A stretch of DNA of 9,262 bases. It comes from Methyloceanibacter sp. GTDB taxonomy: Bacteria > Pseudomonadota > Alphaproteobacteria > Rhizobiales > Methyloligellaceae. The translations under genes were made by a program, and so were the position numbers. Positions 1 to 7,087 of this stretch are shown here, piece by piece. The notes under the pieces are model-generated. The model was not told the DNA's origin. It saw nothing but the letters and a program-made list of their open reading frames with translations, and did not search any database. The stretch lies in NCBI GenBank assembly GCA_022865725.1, contig JALHTP010000133.1, forward strand, positions 1-9,262, read 5' to 3'. Within the stretch, counting starts at the first letter, position 1. Each line of letters opens with the position of its first letter.

Positions 1-1
1 C

Positions 2-61
2 GAAGTCGCCAAGCCGCAAGACGCAGAGCCGACCACCGGCGCGACCAAGGCGGCGCCCTGA
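2..61 (+). CDS. Possible C-terminal tail of a plus-strand gene (partial)
   Basis: One plus-strand frame is open from the window edge to a TGA at 59-61 and reads EVAKPQDAEPTTGATKAAP. This Pro/Ala/Thr-rich, low-complexity tail is typical of the disordered C-terminus of a GC-rich alphaproteobacterial protein. A 6-bp stem-loop begins 12 bases after the stop, which fits a gene end. Nineteen residues are too few to name a family, and another frame is also open across the edge, so this remains tentative. Confidence 0.35.
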   Translation, partial: EVAKPQDAEPTTGATKAAP

Positions 62-73
62 CCACGCCTTGCT

Positions 74-90
74 CCGCAAACATCTTGCGG
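74..90 (+). terminator. Stem-loop after the left-edge reading frame
   Basis: CCGCAA (74-79) and TTGCGG (85-90) form a perfect 6-bp stem around the 5-base loop ACATC. It lies just after the stop at 59-61. No T-tract follows, so it is at best a weak terminator or an mRNA 3'-end stabiliser. Confidence 0.3.
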
Positions 91-402
91 AATGAATGTC
101 TTGCCCCATCGCTTGCGCGCAGTCGCCCGCAGACCTCACTCACTTTCCGCGCACGCTGTGTTGCATGCGCCGCAGGTCAAGCCTCAACGCTCTGCCGCGG
201 TGCAAAAAGAAAATGCGGGTAAGACTGAACTCTCGTTTGCTTCGACTGTCGTCTTCATGTCATCTTTATCGGCGGAGAGAGTCCCTTGAGTACGATCCAA
301 GCGGACATCCCTCTTACACAGGATGCACACCAAAGAGGGCGATGCCGCCTTGCCGAGCCGGTTGTTAGGCTCAAGCGTCGAGGTTGGCAGCGACGAAGCC
401 AA
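91..402. other. Intergenic stretch, no convincing gene
   Basis: Several short open frames cross this stretch on both strands, but none has a plausible start with good family-like sequence. One frame starting with TTG at 286 has a purine-rich GGAGAGAG before it, but it runs through the terminator hairpin at 403-429 and into the end of bcsS. Its Arg/Gln-rich translation looks like a GC-rich shadow. I see no tRNA, repeat array or mobile-element end here. Confidence 0.5.
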
Positions 403-429
403 GCACTGCCGGAGCGGGGCCGGCAGTGC
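403..429. terminator. Strong stem-loop terminator downstream of bcsS, possibly bidirectional
   Basis: GCACTGCCGG (403-412) and CCGGCAGTGC (420-429) form a perfect 10-bp GC-rich stem with a 7-base loop. It lies 41 bases beyond the bcsS stop on the minus strand, where the stem is followed by TTGGCTTCG. On the plus strand it is followed by ACTTTGGTTTT, a T-rich tail, so it could also stop plus-strand transcripts coming from the left. The position between two converging transcription directions supports a shared terminator. Confidence 0.7.
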
Positions 430-470
430 ACTTTGGTTTTCCCAAGCGCGAAGTCTCAGTGCGCCCAAAC

Positions 471-1214
471 TCAGAACGGCCGATAGAGCCCGAGCGCGAC
501 ATAGAAGCTTGGGTCGTCTTCGAGATAATTGCCGGTGTAGCCGTTCGATAGCGTGACCTCCATATCGCAGAAATTCACCCGCGCGAAACCGCCGCCGCCT
601 TCGAGCCCAAGCGACAATCGCGGCCCCAAGCGATAACCTAGCCGCACAAGCGACCAATATTCCTGGAAGGCGGTGCCGTAGGCCGCGTCGGCGGAGAGGA
701 AGGTCCTCGTCGACAGGTCGAGCCAGCTTTCGGCTTGCAGCCGCAGCCCGAGTTCGCTGCCTTGCACCGAATTGTTCGGGTCGTGCGGGACGATATGCTG
801 GTCCTCGGCCTCGATTCCCGCGAAGAGCTTGAGGATGAGACGCCCGGGCCGGTACTCGTAGCCGATCAGCGCCGCGGCGAAAGCATCCTGACCGTCGAAG
901 GTAGTCGGCACATCGCTGCCATCGAGGGGAAGCGAGCCTTGGTAATGATAGCGGCCGAAGGCTCCGACGGCGCGCAGGCGGAAGCCCTGGTCCTGGTATC
1001 CAGCCTTGCCGAACGCATAGCCTGCGCCCACATAGCCGCTAGCGTAGTTGTCGCTCACTTCGAAGCCGGTGAAGTACTCGGTGAGGGGTGCATCAGGCGC
1101 TGCGGACGCCGCCGAAGCGGACAGGCAGAGGCCAAGGAACACGAGTTCCCCTACTCCGCTTACGCGAAGCCAAGACCTGAAGCCTCTTTCGATAGTTTCC
1201 CGCAAGGCGAGCAC
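471..1214 (-). CDS. bcsS: BcsS-like cellulose biosynthesis outer-membrane protein
   Basis: A 247-residue protein resembling the BcsS family (cellulose biosynthesis protein BcsS) found in alphaproteobacteria. A signal peptide is visible: a charged N-terminus, a hydrophobic stretch at about residues 24-36, and a likely cleavage site near Ala38 (SAASA/AP). The mature part has alternating beta-strand-like segments rich in Gly, Tyr and Phe. Family-like features are the opening TGFEVSDNYASGYVGAGY, the DQGFRLRAVGAFGRYHY block, a FAGIEAEDQ segment and a closing aromatic Phe typical of outer-membrane beta-barrels. The start is GTG, directly after an in-frame TGA, with only a weak ribosome site, so the exact start is uncertain. 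No bcsA, bcsB or bcsC genes are nearby, so this copy is an orphan. The role in cellulose export is inferred from the family; its biochemical function is poorly defined. Confidence 0.75.
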   Translation of the reverse strand: MLALRETIERGFRSWLRVSGVGELVFLGLCLSASAASAAPDAPLTEYFTGFEVSDNYASGYVGAGYAFGKAGYQDQGFRLRAVGAFGRYHYQGSLPLDGSDVPTTFDGQDAFAAALIGYEYRPGRLILKLFAGIEAEDQHIVPHDPNNSVQGSELGLRLQAESWLDLSTRTFLSADAAYGTAFQEYWSLVRLGYRLGPRLSLGLEGGGGFARVNFCDMEVTLSNGYTGNYLEDDPSFYVALGLYRPF

Positions 1215-1260
1215 TCACCCGCCGCATCGCGTCAACTATGCTGCATCTTTTGCGCGAGGC

Positions 1261-1275
1261 CTAAACAAGGTTTAG
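1261..1275. promoter_or_regulatory. Perfect palindrome in the divergent bcsS/exonuclease gap, possible operator
   Basis: CTAAAC (1261-1266) and GTTTAG (1270-1275) are perfect inverted repeats around AAG. The site lies 47 bases upstream of bcsS and about 100 bases upstream of the divergent exonuclease start, where a dimeric regulator could act on either promoter. Nearby are two near-identical direct repeats, CAATTGCAG (1306-1314) and CAATTTGCAG (1319-1328). I do not recognise the motif as that of a named regulator, and it could be chance. Confidence 0.3.
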
Positions 1276-1375
1276 CAACCGCATGAGGTGCAACCCCATA
1301 CAGTTCAATTGCAGGTGGCAATTTGCAGCTTGAGGCCGAGAAACCCGTGTTTTGTTCACCACAACGCAGCAAGAA

Positions 1376-2391
1376 ATGAAACCCGAGCGCTTCGACAGCT
1401 GGCTCACGGTCGATCGCAAGGGCCTCTATTGCCGGCCCGGCGGCTTCCATATCGACCCCTATGGCGGGGCGAAGCGCGCGGTCGTCACGCATGGGCATTC
1501 CGACCATGCAAGGCCCGGCCATGAGCATGTGCTCGCGACGCGAGAGACGCTCGCCGTCATGACCACGCGGCTCGGGTCAGCGGCCGGGCGCAGCACTCAG
1601 GCGTTAGCCTATGGCGAGACGATCGGCATCGGCGATGTGGCGGTGACGCTTTTCCCGGCCGGCCATGTGCTCGGCAGCGCGCAAGTTCTGATCGAGTGGA
1701 AGGGCGCCCGCGTCGTCGTCTCGGGCGATTATAAGCGGGCGGCCGATCCTACCTGTGCCCCTTTCGAGGTCGTTCCCTGCCATCTCTTCATCACCGAGGC
1801 GACCTTCGCGCTGCCGGTGTTCCAGCACGGGGACGCAAGCGAGGAGGTGGCGAAGCTGATCAGGTCGCGCACCCAGTTCCCGGAGCGCGCGCATGTGGTC
1901 GGCGCGTCTATGGGCTCGGCAAATGCCAGCGGGTGATCGCGCTGTTGCGCGAGGCGGGTTATGAGCGGCCTATTTACCTGCACGGCGCGCTCACCGATTG
2001 CTGCGCGCTTTATGAATCCTTCGGCGTGCGGCTTGGCGTGTTGAAATCCGCAACCGGCGCGAAGCGCGAGGAGCTCAAGGGCGAGATCGTGCTGGCGCCG
2101 CCTTCGGCCATCGCCGACCGCTGGTCGCGCCGGCTGCCTGACCCGGTGACGGCCTTCGCCTCGGGATGGATGCGGGTCCGCGCGCGGGCGCGCCAGCAAG
2201 GCGTCGAGCTTCCGCTGGTGATCTCCGATCATGCCGATTGGCGCGAGCTGACGCAGACGATCGCGGAGACGGGCGCCGAGGAAATCTGGGTCACCCATGG
2301 GCGCGAGGACGCGCTCCTGCATTACATTCAAACCAAGGGCCGAAAGGGGCGCGCGCTCGCGCTTGTCGGCCGCGAGGACGAGGACCAGTGA
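1376..2391 (+). pseudogene. Ligase-associated MBL-fold DNA exonuclease, frameshifted
   Basis: The family is the metallo-beta-lactamase/beta-CASP exonuclease encoded next to bacterial ATP-dependent DNA ligases, thought to trim DNA ends in repair. The ATG at 1376 gives the family-like start MKPERFDSW. The metal motif HGHSDH is at residues 39-44, followed by a conserved SGDYKRAADPT segment. The frame ends at a TGA (1934-1936) after 186 residues. The rest of the family sequence (YGLGKCQRVIALLREAGY, then PIYLHGAL, SDHADWREL and WVTHGRED) continues in another frame to 2391. The switch falls at about 1904-1908: removing one GC from GGCGCGTC restores G-V-Y-G-L-G-K, the usual motif here. The joined protein would be about 338 residues, normal for the family. 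A GTG at 1933 overlaps the TGA (GTGA), so a separate 152-residue C-terminal piece could be translated. This may be a real pseudogene, a two-piece enzyme or a sequencing error. Identity is near certain; the state of the gene is not. Confidence 0.88.
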
Positions 2392-3971
2392 AGGAATTCG
2401 CCGAGCTTCTCGACCGGCTGGCTTATACGCCGTCGCGGAACGACAAGCTCCGGCTGCTTGCCGATTATTTCGCTTCCACGCCCGATCCCGATCGCGGCTT
2501 GGCGCTCGCGGCGCTGACCGACGGTCTGTTCTTCAGGCTGCCGCTCCGGCGCATCCTGACCGAGATGCTTGCATCCCGCGTCGATCCCGTACTGTTCGAC
2601 CTCTCGCGCGACTATGTGGGCGACACCGCAGAGACCATCGCGCTGATCTGGCCGGGGGGCAGTCAAGGCACCAAGCCGCCGCGTCTCGCCGCGATCGTCG
2701 AGGCGTTGCAGCGGGCCGCCCCTGCCGAGGTCCCTGCCCTTCTCGCCGGCTGGCTCGATACGCTCGACGCCACCGGGCGCTGGGCGCTGCTGAAGCTGAT
2801 GACCGGGGCGCTCAGAGTCGGCGTCTCGGCGCGCCTTGCCAAGACGGCGCTCGCCGAGTGGTCGGGCGTCGAGCTCGCCGACATCGAGGAGGTCTGGCAC
2901 GGACTTCGTTCACCTTATCTGGAGCTGTTCGCCCGGCTTTCGGGGTCGAGCCCCCGTCCCGATGTGGACTCGCGGGCGATCTTCAGGCCGCTGATGCTGT
3001 CGCATCAGATCGAGGACAAGGAGCTGAGCCTAATCGAGGCGAAGGACTTCGCCGCCGAATGGAAATGGGACGGCATCCGCGTGCAGGCTGCCCATCAAGG
3101 CGGCGAGAAGCGGCTCTTCTCACGCACCGGCGACGACATCTCGGGCGCCTTTCCCGATGTGGTGGAGGCGATCCCTGAAGGCATGGTGCTCGACGGCGAG
3201 TTGCTGGTGATGCGTGAAAGCGAGGTCGCCCCGTTCAACGATCTCCAGCAGCGGCTTAATCGCAAGACAGTGACCGCCAATATGCTCAAATCGCATCCGG
3301 CGCATATCCGCCTCTACGACATATTGTTCGAGGCAGGCGAGGATCTGCGCGCGCTCCCCTTCACTACGCGCCGTGCGCGGCTCGAGGCCTGGCACAAGAC
3401 GCATGGCCCGCGCCGTACCGACATCTCCGCGATCATCGACTTCGCCTCGATCAAGGAGCTGGAGACGCTCTGGGCCGGCGCGCGCGCGACCGGCATCGAA
3501 GGGTTGACGCTGAAGCGCCGGATGAGCCCCTATATCGCCGGCCGGCCGAAGGGCCATTGGTATAAATGGAAGCGGGCGCCGCTGACCATCGACGCCGTGC
3601 TGATGTATGCGCAACGCGGCAGCGGCAAGCGCTCGTCCTATTATTCGGACTATACGTTCGGCGCCTGGCGCGAGGGAGAGAGCGGCGGGCCCGAGCTCGT
3701 GCCGGTGGGCAAGTCCTATTTCGGCTTCACCGACGAGGAGCTGAAGGAACTCGACGCTTTCGTGCGCAATCATACGGTGGACAGCTTCGGTCCCGTCCGT
3801 CAGGTCGAGCACAAGCTCGTCTTCGAGGTGGCGTTCGATTCGGTGCACCGCTCGAGCCGGCACAAATCCGGCGTCGCCATGCGTTTCCCCCGCATCCACC
3901 GCATCCGCTGGGACAAGCCCGCGCAAGAAGCGGATCGGCTGGAGACGCTTGCCGCCATGATCGTGGAATAG
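2388..3971 (+). CDS. ATP-dependent DNA ligase (bacterial repair type)
   Basis: This 527-residue enzyme seals nicks in duplex DNA through a lysyl-AMP intermediate. The GTG start at 2388 overlaps the exonuclease stop as GTGA, and a GAGGACGAGG stretch lies just upstream; it yields the family-like start MKEFAELLDRLAYTPS. Residues 1 to about 190 form the helical DNA-binding domain. The nucleotidyltransferase domain carries motif I, EWKWDGIR, with catalytic Lys226, motif III, LDGEL, with Glu271, motif IV, EGLTLKR (Glu371, Lys376), and motif V, WYKWK (Lys393, Lys395). An OB-fold domain follows, with family blocks DAVLMYAQRGSGKR, GFTDEEL, FEVAFDSVHRSSRHKSG and MRFPRIHRIRWDKP. Length and all catalytic motifs are intact. 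It belongs to the ligase type paired with an MBL exonuclease and often with a Lhr-like helicase and a PdeM phosphoesterase. It is not the Ku-associated LigD, since there are no polymerase or phosphoesterase domains. Translational coupling to the upstream gene is likely. Confidence 0.95.
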   Translation: MKEFAELLDRLAYTPSRNDKLRLLADYFASTPDPDRGLALAALTDGLFFRLPLRRILTEMLASRVDPVLFDLSRDYVGDTAETIALIWPGGSQGTKPPRLAAIVEALQRAAPAEVPALLAGWLDTLDATGRWALLKLMTGALRVGVSARLAKTALAEWSGVELADIEEVWHGLRSPYLELFARLSGSSPRPDVDSRAIFRPLMLSHQIEDKELSLIEAKDFAAEWKWDGIRVQAAHQGGEKRLFSRTGDDISGAFPDVVEAIPEGMVLDGELLVMRESEVAPFNDLQQRLNRKTVTANMLKSHPAHIRLYDILFEAGEDLRALPFTTRRARLEAWHKTHGPRRTDISAIIDFASIKELETLWAGARATGIEGLTLKRRMSPYIAGRPKGHWYKWKRAPLTIDAVLMYAQRGSGKRSSYYSDYTFGAWREGESGGPELVPVGKSYFGFTDEELKELDAFVRNHTVDSFGPVRQVEHKLVFEVAFDSVHRSSRHKSGVAMRFPRIHRIRWDKPAQEADRLETLAAMIVE

Positions 3972-4136
3972 CTTTCAGCTCTTCCTGGAGACCGCGCATG
4001 AATGACCGCCCATTTTAGGTCACAGATTAGCGTTGGAATAATGGAGCGGGGGCCCATGCTAACGGATTAGTTGGGTGCAGATCGGCTCAGCCGTCCCTAA
4101 ATATTAGAGAGTGCCGCAGAAATTCGCGAGGCTTGC

Positions 4137-4397
4137 ATGCTCACCCGAAGCTTGACCCTGCTGACCCTTGCCGTCTTGTCCCTCGCCTTCGCTCCGGGGC
4201 AGGCGCAGGCTCAGGACGCCCAGATTTGCTTCGATGCGGCCGACAAGGTGACCGACGGCAACGCGCTCGAGGAAAAGGAGAGACAGGCGGCGCACGAGGC
4301 CTGCCAGCGTGCGCTCGCAACCACCTCCAGCGTGGTGCAGAAATACCAGTTGCAGGAATCCGATTTCGATATCACCGGCACCCGCCCCAAGAATTGA
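4137..4397 (+). CDS. Small secreted protein of unknown function
   Basis: An 86-residue protein with a clear Sec signal peptide: a basic start (MLTR), a hydrophobic core at about residues 5-19, and a likely AQA cleavage site near residues 22-25. The mature part is about 60 residues, charged and probably helical, with two cysteines in an ICFDAADK...HEACQRAL arrangement that could form one disulfide. The C-terminus (DFDITGTRPKN) is polar. A GCGAGG element lies 8 bases before the ATG. It lies 165 bases after the ligase, probably with its own promoter, and converges on the Crp/Fnr gene. I do not recognise a named family. A frame shifted by one base also reads through here but gives a low-complexity translation, so this frame is preferred because of the signal peptide. 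Confidence 0.7.
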   Translation: MLTRSLTLLTLAVLSLAFAPGQAQAQDAQICFDAADKVTDGNALEEKERQAAHEACQRALATTSSVVQKYQLQESDFDITGTRPKN

Positions 4398-4479
4398 AGC
4401 CGAGAAAGCCGGAGCGGCGGGCTTAGCGCTTAATTCAGGCCAGATGCCGCATCGTCTCTGGAGCTGACGCGTTCCGACT

Positions 4480-5181
4480 CTAACAGGCGACCGGCATCTC
4501 CATGTCAGCGTAAGCACCATTGGCGCTGGCCTTTAGCCCCTCGCGGTCCACCACGAAAATCTGACCGCGCGAGAGGCGGATCACCGCTTTGCGCTCAAGG
4601 GCGTTCAGGGCGACCGTGACGCCAGCACGCCGCACGCCAAGCATGAGCGCCAGGAACTCGTGCGTGAGCGGTATGTTATCGTCGTCCATGCGGTCATGTG
4701 CCATGAGAAGCCATCGTGCCAGACGTTCTTCGACGCTGGCTGTGCCATTTGACAGCGCAGTGCTTGCGATCTGATTCATGAAAGCATGGGCGAAATTGAG
4801 AAGAACGCCGTGCAGCGACCGGCTTTCCTGCATCGCCATCCGTAGCCTGTCGGAAGAAATGCGCCTGCCCTCTCCGCCGACCTGCATGAAATTCTCATTG
4901 GGCGAACGGTCGTTGCCTAGAACGACGGCGAGGCCGGTCATGCCGTCAAACCCGATGAGTCCGACTTCAATTCGCCTCCGATGATTTCCGTTGCCGGCAA
5001 CAACCGAAGCAAGACCGCTTTCGATGAAATAGTTGTGCGTGATGGGCTCGTCGGCGGTTTCGAGGACCTGCCGGAGCTCCGGCGAGACAGGATCGAGGTC
5101 CGGCTGCAGCAAAGCGAAATCGGCGGACGACAATGCCGCGAGAAGCCGATTTCGGCCTGGAAATGGAGAGATCTCGGTCAC
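4480..5181 (-). CDS. Crp/Fnr-family transcriptional regulator
   Basis: A 233-residue DNA-binding regulator. Residues about 13-115 form the cNMP-binding-like beta barrel, with family blocks NYFIESGLASVV, EVGLIGFDGMTG and VLGNDRSP. Residues about 120-165 contain the long dimer helix, ending in ERLARWLLMAHDR. The helix-turn-helix is at about residues 172-196 (THEFLALMLGVRRAGVTVAL), followed by the wing RGQIFVVDREGL. This is the pattern of a regulator group common in Hyphomicrobiales. It has no N-terminal cysteine cluster, its only Cys being the last residue, so it is not an FNR-type iron-sulfur oxygen sensor; its ligand is unknown. The start is GTG (5179-5181) with AGGATC upstream on its strand. 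It lies downstream of fhcA in the same direction across a 221-base gap, so co-transcription is possible but a separate promoter is more likely. Confidence 0.9.
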   Translation of the reverse strand: MTEISPFPGRNRLLAALSSADFALLQPDLDPVSPELRQVLETADEPITHNYFIESGLASVVAGNGNHRRRIEVGLIGFDGMTGLAVVLGNDRSPNENFMQVGGEGRRISSDRLRMAMQESRSLHGVLLNFAHAFMNQIASTALSNGTASVEERLARWLLMAHDRMDDDNIPLTHEFLALMLGVRRAGVTVALNALERKAVIRLSRGQIFVVDREGLKASANGAYADMEMPVAC

Positions 5182-5402
5182 GGCGCTTGATCCTGGGGGA
5201 CAAGAGCGCGATCACCTCTCCTAGCCGCCTGCGTCCGGGTTTTAGCAGGCGATGCCAAAACGCTAGGCCTGTTTCGGCAGGAAACCTAATCAATTTGGAT
5301 GAACCGCAAACTTTGTCCGGGTGCGTATTCCGGCCGAGTCGGCATGAAGGTCAGGTGGTAACGGACGCTTTGGCTGAACGAAGGCAGGCCCCCGGCTGAG
5401 GC
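5182..5402. other. Gap between fhcA and the Crp/Fnr gene
   Basis: This 221-base gap is where fhcD would be expected if the fhc operon were complete, and I see no fhcD-like sequence. It contains a 6-bp inverted repeat, GCCTGC (5227-5232) with GCAGGC (5245-5250), 45 bases upstream of the regulator start, and a 5-bp hairpin, GTTTC (5271-5275) with GAAAC (5281-5285). Either could be part of the regulator's promoter or a weak fhcA terminator. Neither has a T-tract convincing enough to decide. Confidence 0.3.
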
Positions 5403-7070
5403 TTACGACAGCCGCGCCCCGGTCGGCTGCACGACGATCGAGCCCTTGTCGCCTTGCACGATCTCCTCGTCGGCAAGCCTGAAGTTCTCCATGCGCACCG
5501 TGAGATAGCGGTCGAAATAGTCCTTCAGCGGCTTCTCGATCGATTTGTCGTAGTCGGGCCGCACCACATGGGTCGCGCCCTGCACCACCTTCACCACCTT
5601 GCCGTTCTTGACGACCAGCTCGCCGCCCTTGAACACATATTCCGGTGTCGCGAACATCGCCTCGCGGTCGGGATCGTCGCGATAGACGGTGATGTCGCCC
5701 GAGGCGCCCACGCCGAGATGTCCGCGGTCCTGGAGGCCCAGGCTCCGCGCCGGCCCCGCGCGGGTCAGGGTCGCGATCTCGTCGAGCGTGTATTCGCGGG
5801 TGAGCGATTTGAGCAGGCTGCTCTGCGCCTGCGCGTCCGGATTGATCTTCTGCAACATGTCGTCGCGGAAGCTCTTGTCCATGAGCAGCCGGATGAGATG
5901 CGGATAGCAATGGAACGGCGCGCCGTTCGGATGGTCGGTGGTGAGGAAGATGCGCCAGGGATCGTCGAACAGCAGGAAGGTCTCCAGCCCGATCACCCAT
6001 TGCATGGCGTTGACGAAGCTCTTGTCGCGATAGCGCATCGGCACCACGCCGCAGCCGGCGTCGCATTCGATGTCCATGATTACCGGCTTCTTGGGATGCC
6101 CGCTCTTGGAGATGGCGTATTGGCGCATGCTGTCGCCGGACGCCGTGCAGGTCTGGCCGAACAGGACCTGGCCGACGTCGATCGAGACATTCGGGGTCTT
6201 GCTGACGAGCTCGGTGAGGCGGGCCGCGCCAGATGAGAAATGCTTGTCCCCTTCGGTGCCGTAGCTCAGGAACTGCGTGTGCGTCATATGCAGGCGCAGG
6301 CCTTCGGACGCGCGGATGGTATCGAGCGTCGTCTCGATATTGCCGGGAATGCCGAGATTGCAGCCGTGAATGTGCAGCGGATGGGTGACGCCCAGCTCCT
6401 GCACGGCGCGGGCGAGCGTCTGGATGATCTGCCGCGGCGTCACGTGGTAATAGACGTGCTCCTCGTCGAGATTGAGCCGGCGCTGATTGAACTTGAAGGC
6501 GCTGATGCCGCCCGGGTTGACGACCTTCACGGCGATGGCTTGCGCGGCGTGCATGGTCCAGGCGACGTAATCCTTGATGGCCTTGAAATCCTTCTTCCCC
6601 GCGAGCTGGCGCAGGAAGTAGTCGTCCGAGCCGAGCATGACGAAGGCGCCTTTATCGACCATGGGCGTGTCGCCCATCTCCATATGCGCCTGGCGGGCAT
6701 TGGCGGGCAGCATGGCCGGCTCGAAGCAGGCGGTGTAGCCCATCTCGGCGTAGCGGTAACCGGTGACGTGGGTCGAGGGGACCGCGCGGCCGGAGCCGGC
6801 GCGGGTGAGCGAGGTGCGGGTTACGGGATCGCCCTGATGATCCTCGGGCAGCAGCATGCGGGCGATGGTCATCTTGCCGCCGCCGATATGGGTGTGCGGA
6901 TCGATGGCGCCGGCCATGACCACCCGGCCTTTCACATCGTAGGTCGCGTCTGCCCTGGCGTTCGGCTTGGCGGCGACGATCTTGCCGTTCTCGACATAGA
7001 TATCGCGGATCTGGCCGCTCACTTCATTGGCGGGGTCACAGACCTTGCCGCCCGTCAGCTTTATCAGCAT
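5403..7070 (-). CDS. fhcA: Formyltransferase/hydrolase complex subunit A
   Basis: A 555-residue protein homologous to formylmethanofuran dehydrogenase subunit A. In methylotrophic bacteria this subunit hydrolyses the formyl group, carried on methylofuran, to formate, the last step of H4MPT-linked formaldehyde oxidation in the cytoplasm. It has the amidohydrolase fold. Visible metal-site motifs are DPHTHIGGGK (His59, His61), VKVVNPGG with Lys182 as the likely carboxylated lysine, HIHGCN (His235), MTHTQF (His264) and TTDHPNG (Asp378). These match in spacing the zinc-site residues of archaeal FwdA as I recall them. The ATG at 7068-7070 is preferred because it starts the family-like MLIKLTGGKVCDPA and has GGGAG about 9 bases upstream; the frame is open for another 504 bases upstream, but that part overlaps fhcB. 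fhcB ends 17 bases before it, so the two are surely one operon. No active-site residue looks lost. Confidence 0.95.
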   Translation of the reverse strand: MLIKLTGGKVCDPANEVSGQIRDIYVENGKIVAAKPNARADATYDVKGRVVMAGAIDPHTHIGGGKMTIARMLLPEDHQGDPVTRTSLTRAGSGRAVPSTHVTGYRYAEMGYTACFEPAMLPANARQAHMEMGDTPMVDKGAFVMLGSDDYFLRQLAGKKDFKAIKDYVAWTMHAAQAIAVKVVNPGGISAFKFNQRRLNLDEEHVYYHVTPRQIIQTLARAVQELGVTHPLHIHGCNLGIPGNIETTLDTIRASEGLRLHMTHTQFLSYGTEGDKHFSSGAARLTELVSKTPNVSIDVGQVLFGQTCTASGDSMRQYAISKSGHPKKPVIMDIECDAGCGVVPMRYRDKSFVNAMQWVIGLETFLLFDDPWRIFLTTDHPNGAPFHCYPHLIRLLMDKSFRDDMLQKINPDAQAQSSLLKSLTREYTLDEIATLTRAGPARSLGLQDRGHLGVGASGDITVYRDDPDREAMFATPEYVFKGGELVVKNGKVVKVVQGATHVVRPDYDKSIEKPLKDYFDRYLTVRMENFRLADEEIVQGDKGSIVVQPTGARLS

Positions 7071-7087
7071 GTGTTGGGCTCCCGGAC

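Noticed and set aside
286..486. TTG-start frame with GGAGAGAG upstream
   Set aside because: It runs through the terminator hairpin into bcsS, with unlikely composition.
3998..4018. Six-codon open frame (MNDRPF) after the ligase with a CTGGAG element upstream
   Set aside because: Too short to support; nothing links it to a downstream gene as a leader peptide.
5290..5402. In-frame continuation past the fhcA stop, considered as readthrough
   Set aside because: The family protein already ends at its usual place, and a short open stretch after a stop is expected by chance in GC-rich DNA.
5290..6066. 258-residue minus-strand open frame overlapping the end of fhcA, considered as a degraded fhcD
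   Set aside because: It is an Arg-rich alternative frame of fhcA with no formyltransferase-like sequence.
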